DNA of 33,427 nt, taken from the NCBI GenBank assembly GCA_910579145.1, contig CAJTTQ010000024.1:1-33427 (forward strand), written 5' to 3'. The notes beneath the pieces were generated by a model, which searched no databases, was not told the DNA's origin, and saw nothing but the letters and a program-made list of their open reading frames with translations. Positions 1-7,409 of the stretch are shown in pieces. This DNA is from an uncultured Eubacterium sp. GTDB taxonomy: Bacteria > Bacillota > Clostridia > Lachnospirales > Lachnospiraceae. Positions within the stretch are counted from its first letter, which is position 1. Each line of letters begins with the position of its first letter. Made by a program: the position numbers and the translations under genes.

Positions 1-1341
1 TACTTTATAAAAACTGGTTATGAAGAGAAAAGGGTGATCCCTAAAAAATTAAAACAATGTAAGATATTTCTTGTTATCATTATGTTTACTCAGTTTAATT
101 ACATATTATATATGATTCCTTCAACGGAATTTTGGGCGTTTGCGTTTCTGTTTACCATAGCCACGGCCTTATTCCTTGATAATAGGATGGTACTGGTCAC
201 AAGTGCGGAGATTGTGGTTTCACTTATTGTGGCTTGGATCTTTCACGGACAATGGCTTCTTCCTGTTAGCGATGCTTTCTTCGTGCCCAATATGGTGAAC
301 CGGTGTGTGTGCGTTACATTGTCGCTGGCTTTTATCTGGTTATTCACATGGCTTGTCCAGCATTTTTTAGTAAATGCGAAAAGAGAGGAATTGGAAAAAA
401 ACAATGATCGTGTGCAGAATATGCTGTATTCTGTTTCTGAACTATCTGAAAAGTTAGTGAAAGCAGGTGACATACTGCAGGCGATCACGTCAAACGAGAG
501 TTCTTCTGCAAAAGAGCTTTCGGTAACGAGTGAACATCTTCTAACAAATAATACAGCGCTGCGGGAAAAAAGTGAGGAGAGTATTCTGAACCTGAACGAT
601 CTTCAGGAATGGGTGACTCGTGTAAGCCAGCATGTTACAAAAATCGAGAACAATTCAAAGGAGTTATTGGAACAGTCGGAAAACAATGAACAGCGTCTGC
701 ATTCCCTAAAGGAACTGAACACTGAAGTTTCTGAGTCAATGAACAGCACAAATCAGGTTGCGGTCAAATTATCCAAGGCGGTGGAAGAAATCGGGGTTAC
801 GTTGAATATCATTGGCGAGATTTCTTCTTCTACAAATCTATTGGCATTAAATGCGTCCATTGAGGCGGCTAGAGCCGGCGAGGCGGGAAAGGGGTTCGCG
901 GTTGTCGCGTCCCAGGTGGGCCATTTGGCAAATGATACGCAGGAGTCGTTGGAGCGGGTGACAAAAGTTATCGAGAAAGTCCAGCAAAATGTTTCAGATA
1001 TGGTCACATTTGTTGAAGAAAATTCAAAGAAACTGGAAAAACAAAATGAATATTCAAATGAAGTTTTTACGGGGATACGGGATATGATCGATGTGCTCCG
1101 AACATCAATTGAAAATATTAATTTGATGGGGGAAGCCCACGAAAAGCAGTCTGCTGTGATTCTCAATACTGTGAAGATCAGCGAGGATATCGCGGAAAGT
1201 ATCAAACAGGAGAACACGGAGTTTAGCAGTATCAATGATATGGTAGAAAATAATACAAAGGATGTCGCACAGATGACAGAACAGGTTTTGGCGTTGAACC
1301 AGATGGCAGAGCAGATCAATGATTTGTTAGCTGGGAAATAG
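1..1341 (+). CDS. methyl-accepting chemotaxis protein, 5' end outside window
   Basis: Membrane chemoreceptor that would signal to CheA/CheW. From the GTG at 34, hydrophobic stretches lie at about residues 11-28, 34-48, 55-70 and 90-110, followed by a coiled-coil signalling domain. The signalling tip is at about 268-300 (LLALNASIEAARAGEAGKGF), the hallmark of the family. No periplasmic ligand domain is visible; the multi-helix membrane region may itself be the sensor. The reading frame is open back to base 1 and, from memory, relatives have residues before this point, so I treat the gene as truncated by the window edge rather than starting at GTG 34. That GTG does have a purine-rich stretch upstream, so it remains an alternative start. 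No clear terminator follows the stop. Confidence 0.85.
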   Translation, partial: YFIKTGYEEKRVIPKKLKQCKIFLVIIMFTQFNYILYMIPSTEFWAFAFLFTIATALFLDNRMVLVTSAEIVVSLIVAWIFHGQWLLPVSDAFFVPNMVNRCVCVTLSLAFIWLFTWLVQHFLVNAKREELEKNNDRVQNMLYSVSELSEKLVKAGDILQAITSNESSSAKELSVTSEHLLTNNTALREKSEESILNLNDLQEWVTRVSQHVTKIENNSKELLEQSENNEQRLHSLKELNTEVSESMNSTNQVAVKLSKAVEEIGVTLNIIGEISSSTNLLALNASIEAARAGEAGKGFAVVASQVGHLANDTQESLERVTKVIEKVQQNVSDMVTFVEENSKKLEKQNEYSNEVFTGIRDMIDVLRTSIENINLMGEAHEKQSAVILNTVKISEDIAESIKQENTEFSSINDMVENNTKDVAQMTEQVLALNQMAEQINDLLAGK

Positions 1342-1482
1342 TAAAACGTGATTGTGTTTGATCGCAGTACTTGAATCAAGGTGTAGGAAAGGAAGCTATC
1401 AAGTTCTTATTATGTTAGATTACACGCATGAGATCTTGAGAGAAATGCTGCTCACACTCGATTGCTCGAATTGATTTGAAGG

Positions 1483-2634
1483 TTAGTTATTTAATACCGT
1501 ATGGTGATTTTCTGGTGTGCTGGTGGTGATGGGAAGAAATGTATAGCCGTTTTTCTTTCCATACTTGATGATCCTTTCCAGGGCGTTTATCGTTTTGTCA
1601 TTGCTGCCGAAATCGTGCATCAGGACAATATTGCGTCTTCCTTTTTTGAGTCCTTTTGTCACATTTTTATAGACAGCATCAGATGTATGGACACCACCGG
1701 CATCTCCAGAAGATACATTCCAGTCAAAATAGTGGTATCCCCAGTCGTGTAGTTCTTCCGTGAGCCTCGTCATGATTCCCGGGTTGTACCGGCTGACCTG
1801 GTTGGAACTGCCGCCGGGAAAGCGGGAAACGCTGCACCACACTCCGAATTTATCAAAAAAGAGGTTTCGGAGTTTATCGAGATTGCCATGGTATACTTTC
1901 TCAGAGCGATATATGACATCGTATTTATGCTGATAACCGTGAAGGGCGAGGGAATGTCCTTCGGCTAATACTCTTTGTGTCAGGTCGAAATCGGATGATG
2001 CCGGTTTTAGTTCAAAAAAGGTGGCCGGAACTTTTTGCTTTTTTAGGATATTCAGTACCTTCGGCGTGGTGTAACGGTTTGGCCCGTCGTCAAACGTGAG
2101 ATAGATACTGCTTTTTATGGCTGGGGTGACTTCCAGACGGCACATAAAATTGTGGTTATCCGAAGTGCCGGATATACATGTAGTTCCTGCTTTTCTTGCG
2201 CGAATTTGTCCATTTTTGTTCACCTGGGCAACAGAGTGGTTCTCTGAATGCCATTTTACGCTTCTATCGGGTTTTTGGCTGAACTGCAGATCCAGATGTT
2301 CGCCGTTTATCATAGTAAATTTAGGATATACCATGCCGCGTTTTTTTACGACAATTCGGTAATTTCGTTTTCCATCGTCTGTTTTGGCTGTGATTTTTGC
2401 AGTACCGGTCTTTACGGCGTGAATGATTCCATCGCTGGAAACGGTAGCGATGGATGGGTTCATACTTTTATAGGAGATCACGTTTTCTTTGGATATTTGT
2501 TTTGTCTCACTGAGGAGCAGCGTGATTGTTTTAGTTTTTGCTTGTGCCTGGCAGGGTAATAAAATACCAGTAAAAGTAAAGAAGAGAAGTAATGTAGATA
2601 AAAGTATGAAAAAATAGTTGTGTGCTGATTTCAT
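1483..2634 (-). CDS. secreted polysaccharide deacetylase with Ig-like N-terminal domains
   Basis: Probable NodB/CE4-family deacetylase acting outside the membrane on cell-wall or other N-acetylated glycans. Residues 8-32 form a hydrophobic signal segment ending in AQA. Residues about 35-170 contain two short beta-rich Ig-like (Big2-type) modules, recognisable by I-A-T-V-S-S-D-G-I and S-V-A-Q-V-N-K-N-G-Q-I. The NodB domain spans about 174-365: TFDDGP (D182, D183), the metal pair H232/H236 in HGYQH, RFPGG (R271), DWN near 304, and LMHD with H340. The start codon overlaps the stop of the upstream small ORF by four bases (ATGA), suggesting coupled translation. The natural substrate cannot be read from the sequence. 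Confidence 0.9.
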   Translation of the reverse strand: MKSAHNYFFILLSTLLLFFTFTGILLPCQAQAKTKTITLLLSETKQISKENVISYKSMNPSIATVSSDGIIHAVKTGTAKITAKTDDGKRNYRIVVKKRGMVYPKFTMINGEHLDLQFSQKPDRSVKWHSENHSVAQVNKNGQIRARKAGTTCISGTSDNHNFMCRLEVTPAIKSSIYLTFDDGPNRYTTPKVLNILKKQKVPATFFELKPASSDFDLTQRVLAEGHSLALHGYQHKYDVIYRSEKVYHGNLDKLRNLFFDKFGVWCSVSRFPGGSSNQVSRYNPGIMTRLTEELHDWGYHYFDWNVSSGDAGGVHTSDAVYKNVTKGLKKGRRNIVLMHDFGSNDKTINALERIIKYGKKNGYTFLPITTSTPENHHTVLNN

Positions 2635-2783
2635 GATGGCATTCCTTTCTGGTTATATTTCTGTAACTTATCTTCTAGTCCGTACTCATCCATCAGTTTC
2701 TTTTGATATTCCGTGTCCTGTATGGAACGAAATAGGTCTTCCGTACGTCCATCCTGAAGCAGTCGTCGATTTAACTCATTCAT
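2631..2783 (-). CDS. 50-residue small ORF coupled to the deacetylase
   Basis: An ATG at 2783 is preceded by a strong AGGAGGGAGG at 2800-2791 with 7 bases of spacing. The frame encodes 50 mostly charged residues (starts MNELNRRLLQDGRTEDL, ends NQKGMPS) and its TGA overlaps the deacetylase ATG. It lies in the transcript from the promoter at 2910-2937. The frame is open about 20 codons upstream (…EEDAKREG…RQEGGRL) until a TAA, and the whole stretch resembles, from memory, the C-terminal tail of Rpn-type (PD-(D/E)XK) nuclease/transposase proteins. It may therefore be a decayed remnant still translated because of its ribosome site, or a genuine small protein. No function is assigned. Confidence 0.55.
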   Translation of the reverse strand: MNELNRRLLQDGRTEDLFRSIQDTEYQKKLMDEYGLEDKLQKYNQKGMPS

Positions 2784-2909
2784 CAGACGACCTCCCTCCT
2801 GTCGGTCCGTTATTATTCCTTCCCTTTTCGCATCTTCTTCCCATTATTTTTCGATATGTAATCATTCCAAATAATATTTTTCTTTCCCAACTGCCCACAT
2901 CCTATTTTT

Positions 2910-2937
2910 ATTATACGATATAACTTACAAGTGTCAA
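2910..2937 (-). promoter_or_regulatory. sigma-A promoter for small ORF and deacetylase
   Basis: On the minus strand a perfect -35 TTGACA (2937-2932) and a perfect -10 TATAAT (2915-2910) are separated by 16 bases. The predicted start near 2903 leaves a leader of about 120 bases before the small ORF at 2783. Confidence 0.75.
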
Positions 2938-3058
2938 GTGTATTCCACGCGGAAATTTTTATCTGAGTTTTTATGCGGAATTTCAAAAGTTCAAATAAAC
3001 AAATTCCACTCCTATGTAGTTTCTATTTTAAATCACTTATATGTTTGCAAATTTTTTG

Positions 3059-3087
3059 TTGAACATCGAAAGGTGAAGTGCTATACT
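3059..3087 (+). promoter_or_regulatory. candidate promoter reading into the hairpin element and aminopeptidase
   Basis: TTGAAC (3059-3064), 17 bases, TATACT (3082-3087). If used, the transcript would carry a leader of about 300 bases containing the hairpins at 3203-3273 before the M18 gene. The -10 box coincides with the left inverted repeat of the element, so the match could be partly a property of that repeat. Confidence 0.4.
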
Positions 3088-3327
3088 TTATTGTGTATCT
3101 GATTTTAAAACCGGAGAGGGACGGAGCTAACGAAGATGCAAAAGCAACTGCATTGAAAATCATTATTGACAATAACAAGGTGTCAACTGCCAGACATAAA
3201 AAATCTCCCCGTCAGCACCGTTGCCGCCGGGGAGATATGCCACACCTTTGTGGCAATTGCTACTTACGTAGCATCTAAGGGGGAGGATAAGTATTTTAAC
3301 TTTATCATTTGCACATAATAAAGTATA
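3082..3327. repeat. hairpin-rich element with terminal inverted repeats
   Basis: A gene-free stretch bounded by an 11-bp perfect inverted repeat: TATACTTTATT at 3082-3092 and AATAAAGTATA at 3317-3327. Inside are an inverted pair TTGACA/TGTCAA (3166-3171, 3181-3186) and three consecutive perfect hairpins: ATCTCCCCG/CGGGGAGAT (3203-3211/3228-3236), TGCCACA/TGTGGCA (3238-3244/3249-3255) and TGCTAC/GTAGCA (3258-3263/3268-3273). The order resembles, from memory, the left end of clostridial IS200-type elements, where a terminator hairpin precedes tnpA, but no transposase frame is present. It could be a non-autonomous remnant (MITE-like) or a structured leader of the aminopeptidase gene. Confidence 0.5.
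3198..3236 (-). terminator. intrinsic terminator, minus strand
   Basis: Reading leftward, the 9-bp G+C-rich stem 3236-3228/3211-3203 is followed directly by a T run (3203-3198). No minus-strand gene ends just upstream of it, so it either caps a short RNA starting within about 3330-3240 or protects the element from read-through. Confidence 0.55.
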
Positions 3328-3393
3328 ACCGCAACCGTTTCTTTTATACACAGAATCGGAAAAACTTAAAACTTTTTTGGGAGGTTGGAACAA

Positions 3394-4713
3394 ATGGATC
3401 GTATGACACAGACCGCGGACCGGCTGCTGAACCGGATCTCGGTATCTACATGCAGTTTTACGACGACGGCGGAAGCAATCCGGACGCTGGCGGAACAGGG
3501 ATTTAAAGAACTCCGTCTGTCGGAATCAGAGTGGCAGGCAGAACCGGGCGGGAATTATTATATCAATGCGAATGACTCGACGGTGTACGCGTTTTCCATC
3601 GGCAGACGATTTGACTGTACGCGCGCGGGCGAACCGGGACAGATGCTAAGGCTTGCGCTGGCGCATACCGATCATCCGTGTCTGTACGTAAAAAGCAGGC
3701 CGGAAGTTGTCTCACATGGATATGGAAAACTAAATATCGAAATATACGGCGGGCCGATATTAAATACATGGCTTGACCGGCCGCTTTCGGCGGCGGGAAA
3801 AGTCATTTTGAAAACGGACAGCACGTTTGAGCCGGAGGCGCGGATCATTGATATGAAAAAACCGCTGTTTACGATACCGAATCTGGCGATCCACCTGAAC
3901 AGGGATGTAAATAAGGGTGTGGAACTGAACCGCCAGACGGATATGATGCCGATCGCCTGTGTGGGCGGAAACGAGGTGGACGAGCAGTTTTTTATGCAGA
4001 TGCTCGCCCGCCGGATGAATGTATCGGTTTCGGAAATACTGGATTATGAGCTGTATTTATACAATTGTGACGCCGGGGATGTCATTGGTTTTCAGGAGGA
4101 TATGATCTCGGCGCCGCGTTTGGACAATATCACTTCGGTGGAGGCGTGCCTGCACGGAATATGCGGGTCCGGGCGGGAGAACGGCATCAATGGCGTGGTT
4201 CTGTTTGATAACGAGGAGATCGGCAGCAGAACGAGGCAGGGGGCGGATTCGGTCCTGCTGTCAATGGTGATCGAGAAACTGTATGGCGCGCTCGGTGCAG
4301 GGGATGGGGCGGCGAAAACGGCGTTTGTCAATGGATTTGCCCTCTCACTTGACGTCGCGCACGGTTTTCATCCGAATAAGGCGGAGAAAGCGGATCCGAC
4401 CAATGAAAACCCGCTCGGAAAGGGTGTCGTGATCAAGCGCTCGAGCGCGCAGAATTATGTTACCAATAGTGAAGCGGTCGGAAGTATGATGATGCTGATG
4501 GAAAACGCGGATATCCCCTATCAGAAATTTGCGAGCAGGTCGGATGCGACGCAGGGCGGGACGCTCGGGGCGGTTGCATCGAAATATCTGCCGATGAAGA
4601 TCGTCGATATGGGGGTGCCGGTGCTGGCGATGCACTCGTCGAGGGAGTTGATGGCGGCAGCAGACCAGGTGTCGTTGGAACGGGTCGTGGGAGAATTTTT
4701 TTCAGAAGAATAG
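3394..4713 (+). CDS. M18 family zinc aminopeptidase
   Basis: Cytosolic metallo-aminopeptidase of the aspartyl aminopeptidase family, which removes N-terminal (often acidic) residues from peptides. The dinuclear metal site is complete: H91 in AHTDHP, D244 in SAPRLDN, the catalytic pair E274/E275 in FDNEEIGS, D320 in SLDVAHGFHPN, and H414 in LAMHSSRE. The length of 439 residues is usual for the family. I chose the ATG at 3394 because GGGAGG at 3379-3384 sits 9 bases upstream; a TTG at 3385 would abut that site. It opens a rightward run continuing with nfo, tatD, rsmA and the S1 protein. Substrate preference is not deducible. Confidence 0.93.
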   Translation: MDRMTQTADRLLNRISVSTCSFTTTAEAIRTLAEQGFKELRLSESEWQAEPGGNYYINANDSTVYAFSIGRRFDCTRAGEPGQMLRLALAHTDHPCLYVKSRPEVVSHGYGKLNIEIYGGPILNTWLDRPLSAAGKVILKTDSTFEPEARIIDMKKPLFTIPNLAIHLNRDVNKGVELNRQTDMMPIACVGGNEVDEQFFMQMLARRMNVSVSEILDYELYLYNCDAGDVIGFQEDMISAPRLDNITSVEACLHGICGSGRENGINGVVLFDNEEIGSRTRQGADSVLLSMVIEKLYGALGAGDGAAKTAFVNGFALSLDVAHGFHPNKAEKADPTNENPLGKGVVIKRSSAQNYVTNSEAVGSMMMLMENADIPYQKFASRSDATQGGTLGAVASKYLPMKIVDMGVPVLAMHSSRELMAAADQVSLERVVGEFFSEE

Positions 4714-4746
4714 GAAGCAGATTTTTTAACATTTAATGGAGGAAAA

Positions 4747-4828
4747 GAGTGAAAAATAAATTTTTCACTCGGCAAGTTTGTGTCTGCGCTGCGACACAAA
4801 CATTGCATTATGCGCAAAAGGCAGCGCA
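4747..4828 (+). other. hairpin cluster upstream of nfo
   Basis: Three stems lie in 82 bases: a 10-bp perfect hairpin GAGTGAAAAA/TTTTTCACTC with a 4-base loop (4747-4756/4761-4770), a 9-bp perfect hairpin GTTTGTGTC/GACACAAAC with an 8-base loop (4776-4784/4793-4801), and a 5-bp TGCGC/GCGCA stem (4811-4815/4824-4828). The first has no clean T tail for termination. The cluster coincides with the short ORF 4749-4835, so its folding would respond to ribosomes on that ORF. It may also be a dispersed palindromic repeat. Confidence 0.55.
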
Positions 4829-4835
4829 GAAATGA
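4749..4835 (+). CDS. candidate 28-codon leader ORF before nfo
   Basis: A GTG at 4749 lies 6 bases after GGAGG (4738-4742) and opens a 28-residue frame beginning MKNKFFTRQVCVCAATQ and ending KAAQK. Its TGA (4833-4835) overlaps the ATG at 4832, which is in frame with nfo. The strong ribosome site and the overlap suggest translation, perhaps coupled to nfo. The peptide matches nothing I recognise, and the underlying DNA is mostly palindromes, so selection may act on RNA or DNA structure instead. Confidence 0.35.
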   Translation: MKNKFFTRQVCVCAATQTLHYAQKAAQK

Positions 4836-4843
4836 GGAAAACT

Positions 4844-5716
4844 ATGTTTTTATTAGGCTCACATGTGGGAATGAGTGGGAAGGATATGATGCTTAATTCA
4901 GTCAAAGAGGCGGTATCGTACGGCGCGAATACTTTCATGCTCTATACGGGCGCGCCGCAGAATACGAGACGAAAAAAAGTAGAGGAATTAAATATCGAGG
5001 CGGCGAAACAGTATATGGCAGAAAACGGCATCGAAACCTTTGTCGTACACGCTCCTTATATTATCAATCTGGCTAATACGGTGAAGCCGGAAACGTTTGA
5101 TATCGCGGTGGAATTTTTAGGCATCGAGATCAAGCGGACCGCGGCGATGGGTTCGGATGTCCTCGTGCTGCATCCGGGCGCGCATGTAGGAGCCGGCGTA
5201 GAGGCAGGCACCGCGCAGATCATCAAGGGACTGGATCTCGTGATGACGCCTGACATGCCGGTCAATATCGCATTGGAGACGATGGCGGGGAAGGGAACGG
5301 AGATCGGCAGAACATTCGAGGAACTGCGTGCGATCTATGACGGCGTGAAGTACCCGGAAAAACTTCGGGTGTGTTTTGATACGTGCCACGTAAACGATGC
5401 GGGGTACGATATTGTCCATGATTACGAGGGCGTGATGCAGCAGTTCGATGAAGTGATCGGACTTTCGCAGATTGCGGTCTTCCATATCAACGACAGCAAA
5501 AACCCCCTCGGTTCGCATAAAGACAGGCACGAGAACATCGGAAAGGGAAGCATTGGCTTCGATACGATCTATAAAGTGGTTTCGGATGAGCGGTTCCTTC
5601 ATATTCCGAAAATCTTAGAGACGCCGTATATCAAAGACGAGGACGACCCGAAAAAATCGCAGCCGCCTTATAAAGAAGAAATTGCGCAGCTGCAAAGCGC
5701 TGACATGGGAAATTAG
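4844..5716 (+). CDS. nfo: endonuclease IV (AP endonuclease)
   Basis: Zinc-dependent apurinic/apyrimidinic endonuclease of base-excision repair. Family signatures are present from the chosen start: GSHVGMSG at 5-12, YTGAPQNTRR at 34-43, VHAPY (H69), LHPGAH (H110), ALETMAGKGTEIG, CFDTCHVNDAGYD, the HINDSKNPLGSHKDRHENIGKG region (quoted in part: HINDSKNPLGSHKDRHEN) and LETPY near the end. The 290-residue length is normal. I prefer the ATG at 4844 because GAGG (4834-4837) lies 6 bases upstream and the protein then starts like its relatives; ATG 4832, overlapping the leader ORF stop, is the main alternative. tatD follows after 9 bases, suggesting one DNA-maintenance operon. Confidence 0.93.
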   Translation: MFLLGSHVGMSGKDMMLNSVKEAVSYGANTFMLYTGAPQNTRRKKVEELNIEAAKQYMAENGIETFVVHAPYIINLANTVKPETFDIAVEFLGIEIKRTAAMGSDVLVLHPGAHVGAGVEAGTAQIIKGLDLVMTPDMPVNIALETMAGKGTEIGRTFEELRAIYDGVKYPEKLRVCFDTCHVNDAGYDIVHDYEGVMQQFDEVIGLSQIAVFHINDSKNPLGSHKDRHENIGKGSIGFDTIYKVVSDERFLHIPKILETPYIKDEDDPKKSQPPYKEEIAQLQSADMGN

Positions 5717-5725
5717 GAGGTAAAC

Positions 5726-6502
5726 ATGATTTTCGATACACATACCCATTACGATGATGAAGCGTTTGACAGCGACCGGGAGGAACTGATCACCGGCCTT
5801 CCCCGCAAAGGAGTCGGTACGGTGGTCACGGTAGGCGCGGATATGGCGACGAGCAGGGCGGCGCTGGAATTGGCAGGATGTTATGAAAATGTGTACGCGG
5901 CGATCGGCGTTCATCCCAGTGAGACACACGGCATGACGGAGCAGGATCTGACGTGGCTCCGCGCCCATGCTGCGGACCAGAAGGTCGTAGCGGTCGGTGA
6001 GATCGGGCTCGATTATCACTGGAAAGATACGGAGCCGCCCGTACAGAGACAATGGTTTGAAAAACAGATCGCGCTGGCAAAGGAAGTTGATCTTCCTGTG
6101 ATCTACCACAGCCGGGAGGCCGCCGAAGACACGATGAAGATCATATGCCAGACGAAAGCGTACGAATGCGGCGGGGTGATCCATTGTTATTCGTATGCCA
6201 AAGAAATGGCGCTGGAATATGTAAAAATGGGTTATTTCATCGGAGTCGGCGGCGTCGTGACATTTAAGAATGGCAGAAAGTTAAAGGAAACGGTGGAAGC
6301 GGTCCCGATCGAACATATCGTACTGGAAACGGACTGCCCGTACCTTTCGCCCGAGCCGTACCGGGGCAAACGCAACGATTCGTCGAAGCTAGGTTATGTC
6401 GTCGATGAGATTGCCCGTATCAAAGGGATGACAGCCGAAGAAGTCATTGACATCACCGAGCAGAACGCAAGACGCCTGTACCGGTTGGATAAACGATCGT
6501 AA
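5726..6502 (+). CDS. TatD family metal-dependent hydrolase / DNase
   Basis: TIM-barrel amidohydrolase-fold nuclease of the TatD family (the Bacillus neighbour of rsmA is yabD). Visible signatures are DTHTHYDDEAFD at 4-15 (first metal-binding HxH), IGVHPSE, VGEIGLDYHW (metal-bridging Glu), IYHSREAAEDT (metal His), the CYSYA segment following an essential-type His, and ETDCPYLSPEPYRG near the C terminus. The 258-residue length is typical. AGGAGG lies 6 bases before the ATG. It is immediately upstream of rsmA, an arrangement common in Firmicutes; members are reported to act in DNA repair or turnover, but the physiological substrate here is unknown. Confidence 0.92.
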   Translation: MIFDTHTHYDDEAFDSDREELITGLPRKGVGTVVTVGADMATSRAALELAGCYENVYAAIGVHPSETHGMTEQDLTWLRAHAADQKVVAVGEIGLDYHWKDTEPPVQRQWFEKQIALAKEVDLPVIYHSREAAEDTMKIICQTKAYECGGVIHCYSYAKEMALEYVKMGYFIGVGGVVTFKNGRKLKETVEAVPIEHIVLETDCPYLSPEPYRGKRNDSSKLGYVVDEIARIKGMTAEEVIDITEQNARRLYRLDKRS

Positions 6503-6524
6503 ACAGCATAAAGAAAGGAAAGGC

Positions 6525-7409
6525 ATGGAAAAACTCAGTAACCCGAAAGAAACGATCCAGGTTTTGCAAAAACACGAATTTCAGTTTAAGAAAAAGTTTG
6601 GTCAGAATTTTCTCATAGACCCCCACGTATTGGATAAGATCGTCGATGCGGCACAGATCACAGAGGACGATTTTGTGCTTGAGATCGGGCCGGGGATCGG
6701 TACGCTCACCCAGTATTTGTGCGAACGCGCCAGACAGGTGCTGGCGGTGGAAATAGATAAAAACCTCATCCCGATCCTGCACGAAACACTGTCACCGTAT
6801 GAAAACGTGGAAGTGCGAAATGGGGATATTTTGAAACAGGATATCCGGGAGATCGCGCAGACCTATAACGCTGGAAAACCGATCAAGGTCGTGGCCAATC
6901 TGCCGTATTATATTACCACGCCGATTATTATGGAATTATTTGAGAGCCGGGTGCCGCTCGCCAATGTGACGGTGATGGTGCAGAAAGAGGTGGCGGACCG
7001 GATGAAGGCGCAGCCGGGGAGCAAGGACTGCGGCGCGTTGTCGCTGGCTGTCCAGTACTACGCGAAACCATATATCGCTGCCTTTGTGCCGCCCAATTGT
7101 TTTATGCCGCGGCCGAAGGTGGGAAGCGCGGTGATCCGTCTTGAGTGCCGGGAGGAAGCGCCGGTGCGGGTGGCAGATGAAAAGCTTATGTTCCGGCTGA
7201 TCCGGGCGTCTTTTAACCAGCGGAGAAAGACGCTGCAAAACGGAATTGCAAATAGCAGCGAATTGTCGTTTTCGAAGGCGCAGGCGGCGGAGGCGATCGA
7301 AAAAGCGGGACTGGATGCCAATATCCGCGGGGAAAAGCTGGGACTTTCGGAGTTTGCGAAGCTGGCGGATCTGCTAGTTGAAGAAAGTGTGAATGGAGGA
7401 AAAAAATGA
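6525..7409 (+). CDS. rsmA: 16S rRNA dimethyladenosine transferase
   Basis: KsgA/RsmA dimethylates two adjacent adenosines in the 3'-terminal hairpin of 16S rRNA during 30S maturation, using S-adenosylmethionine. Evidence: FGQNFLIDPHVLDKIV in the N terminus, the SAM-binding VLEIGPGIGTLTQ, the catalytic NLPYYI motif, and VPPNCFMPRPKVGSAV. From the ATG at 6525 the protein has 294 residues, usual for the family; GAAAGGAAAGG lies just upstream. An in-frame extension back into tatD (to 6447) is not family-like. The stop overlaps the next ATG (ATGA at 7406-7409), so the S1 gene is probably translationally coupled. Confidence 0.95.
   Translation: MEKLSNPKETIQVLQKHEFQFKKKFGQNFLIDPHVLDKIVDAAQITEDDFVLEIGPGIGTLTQYLCERARQVLAVEIDKNLIPILHETLSPYENVEVRNGDILKQDIREIAQTYNAGKPIKVVANLPYYITTPIIMELFESRVPLANVTVMVQKEVADRMKAQPGSKDCGALSLAVQYYAKPYIAAFVPPNCFMPRPKVGSAVIRLECREEAPVRVADEKLMFRLIRASFNQRRKTLQNGIANSSELSFSKAQAAEAIEKAGLDANIRGEKLGLSEFAKLADLLVEESVNGGKK

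Noticed and set aside
2618..2923. 101-codon plus-strand frame
   Set aside because: It covers the promoter and small ORF of the leftward deacetylase unit; no ribosome site and no recognisable content.
3163..3393. 76-codon minus-strand frame across the hairpin element
   Set aside because: It reads through all three hairpins and the terminator, with an odd composition; better explained by structure than coding.
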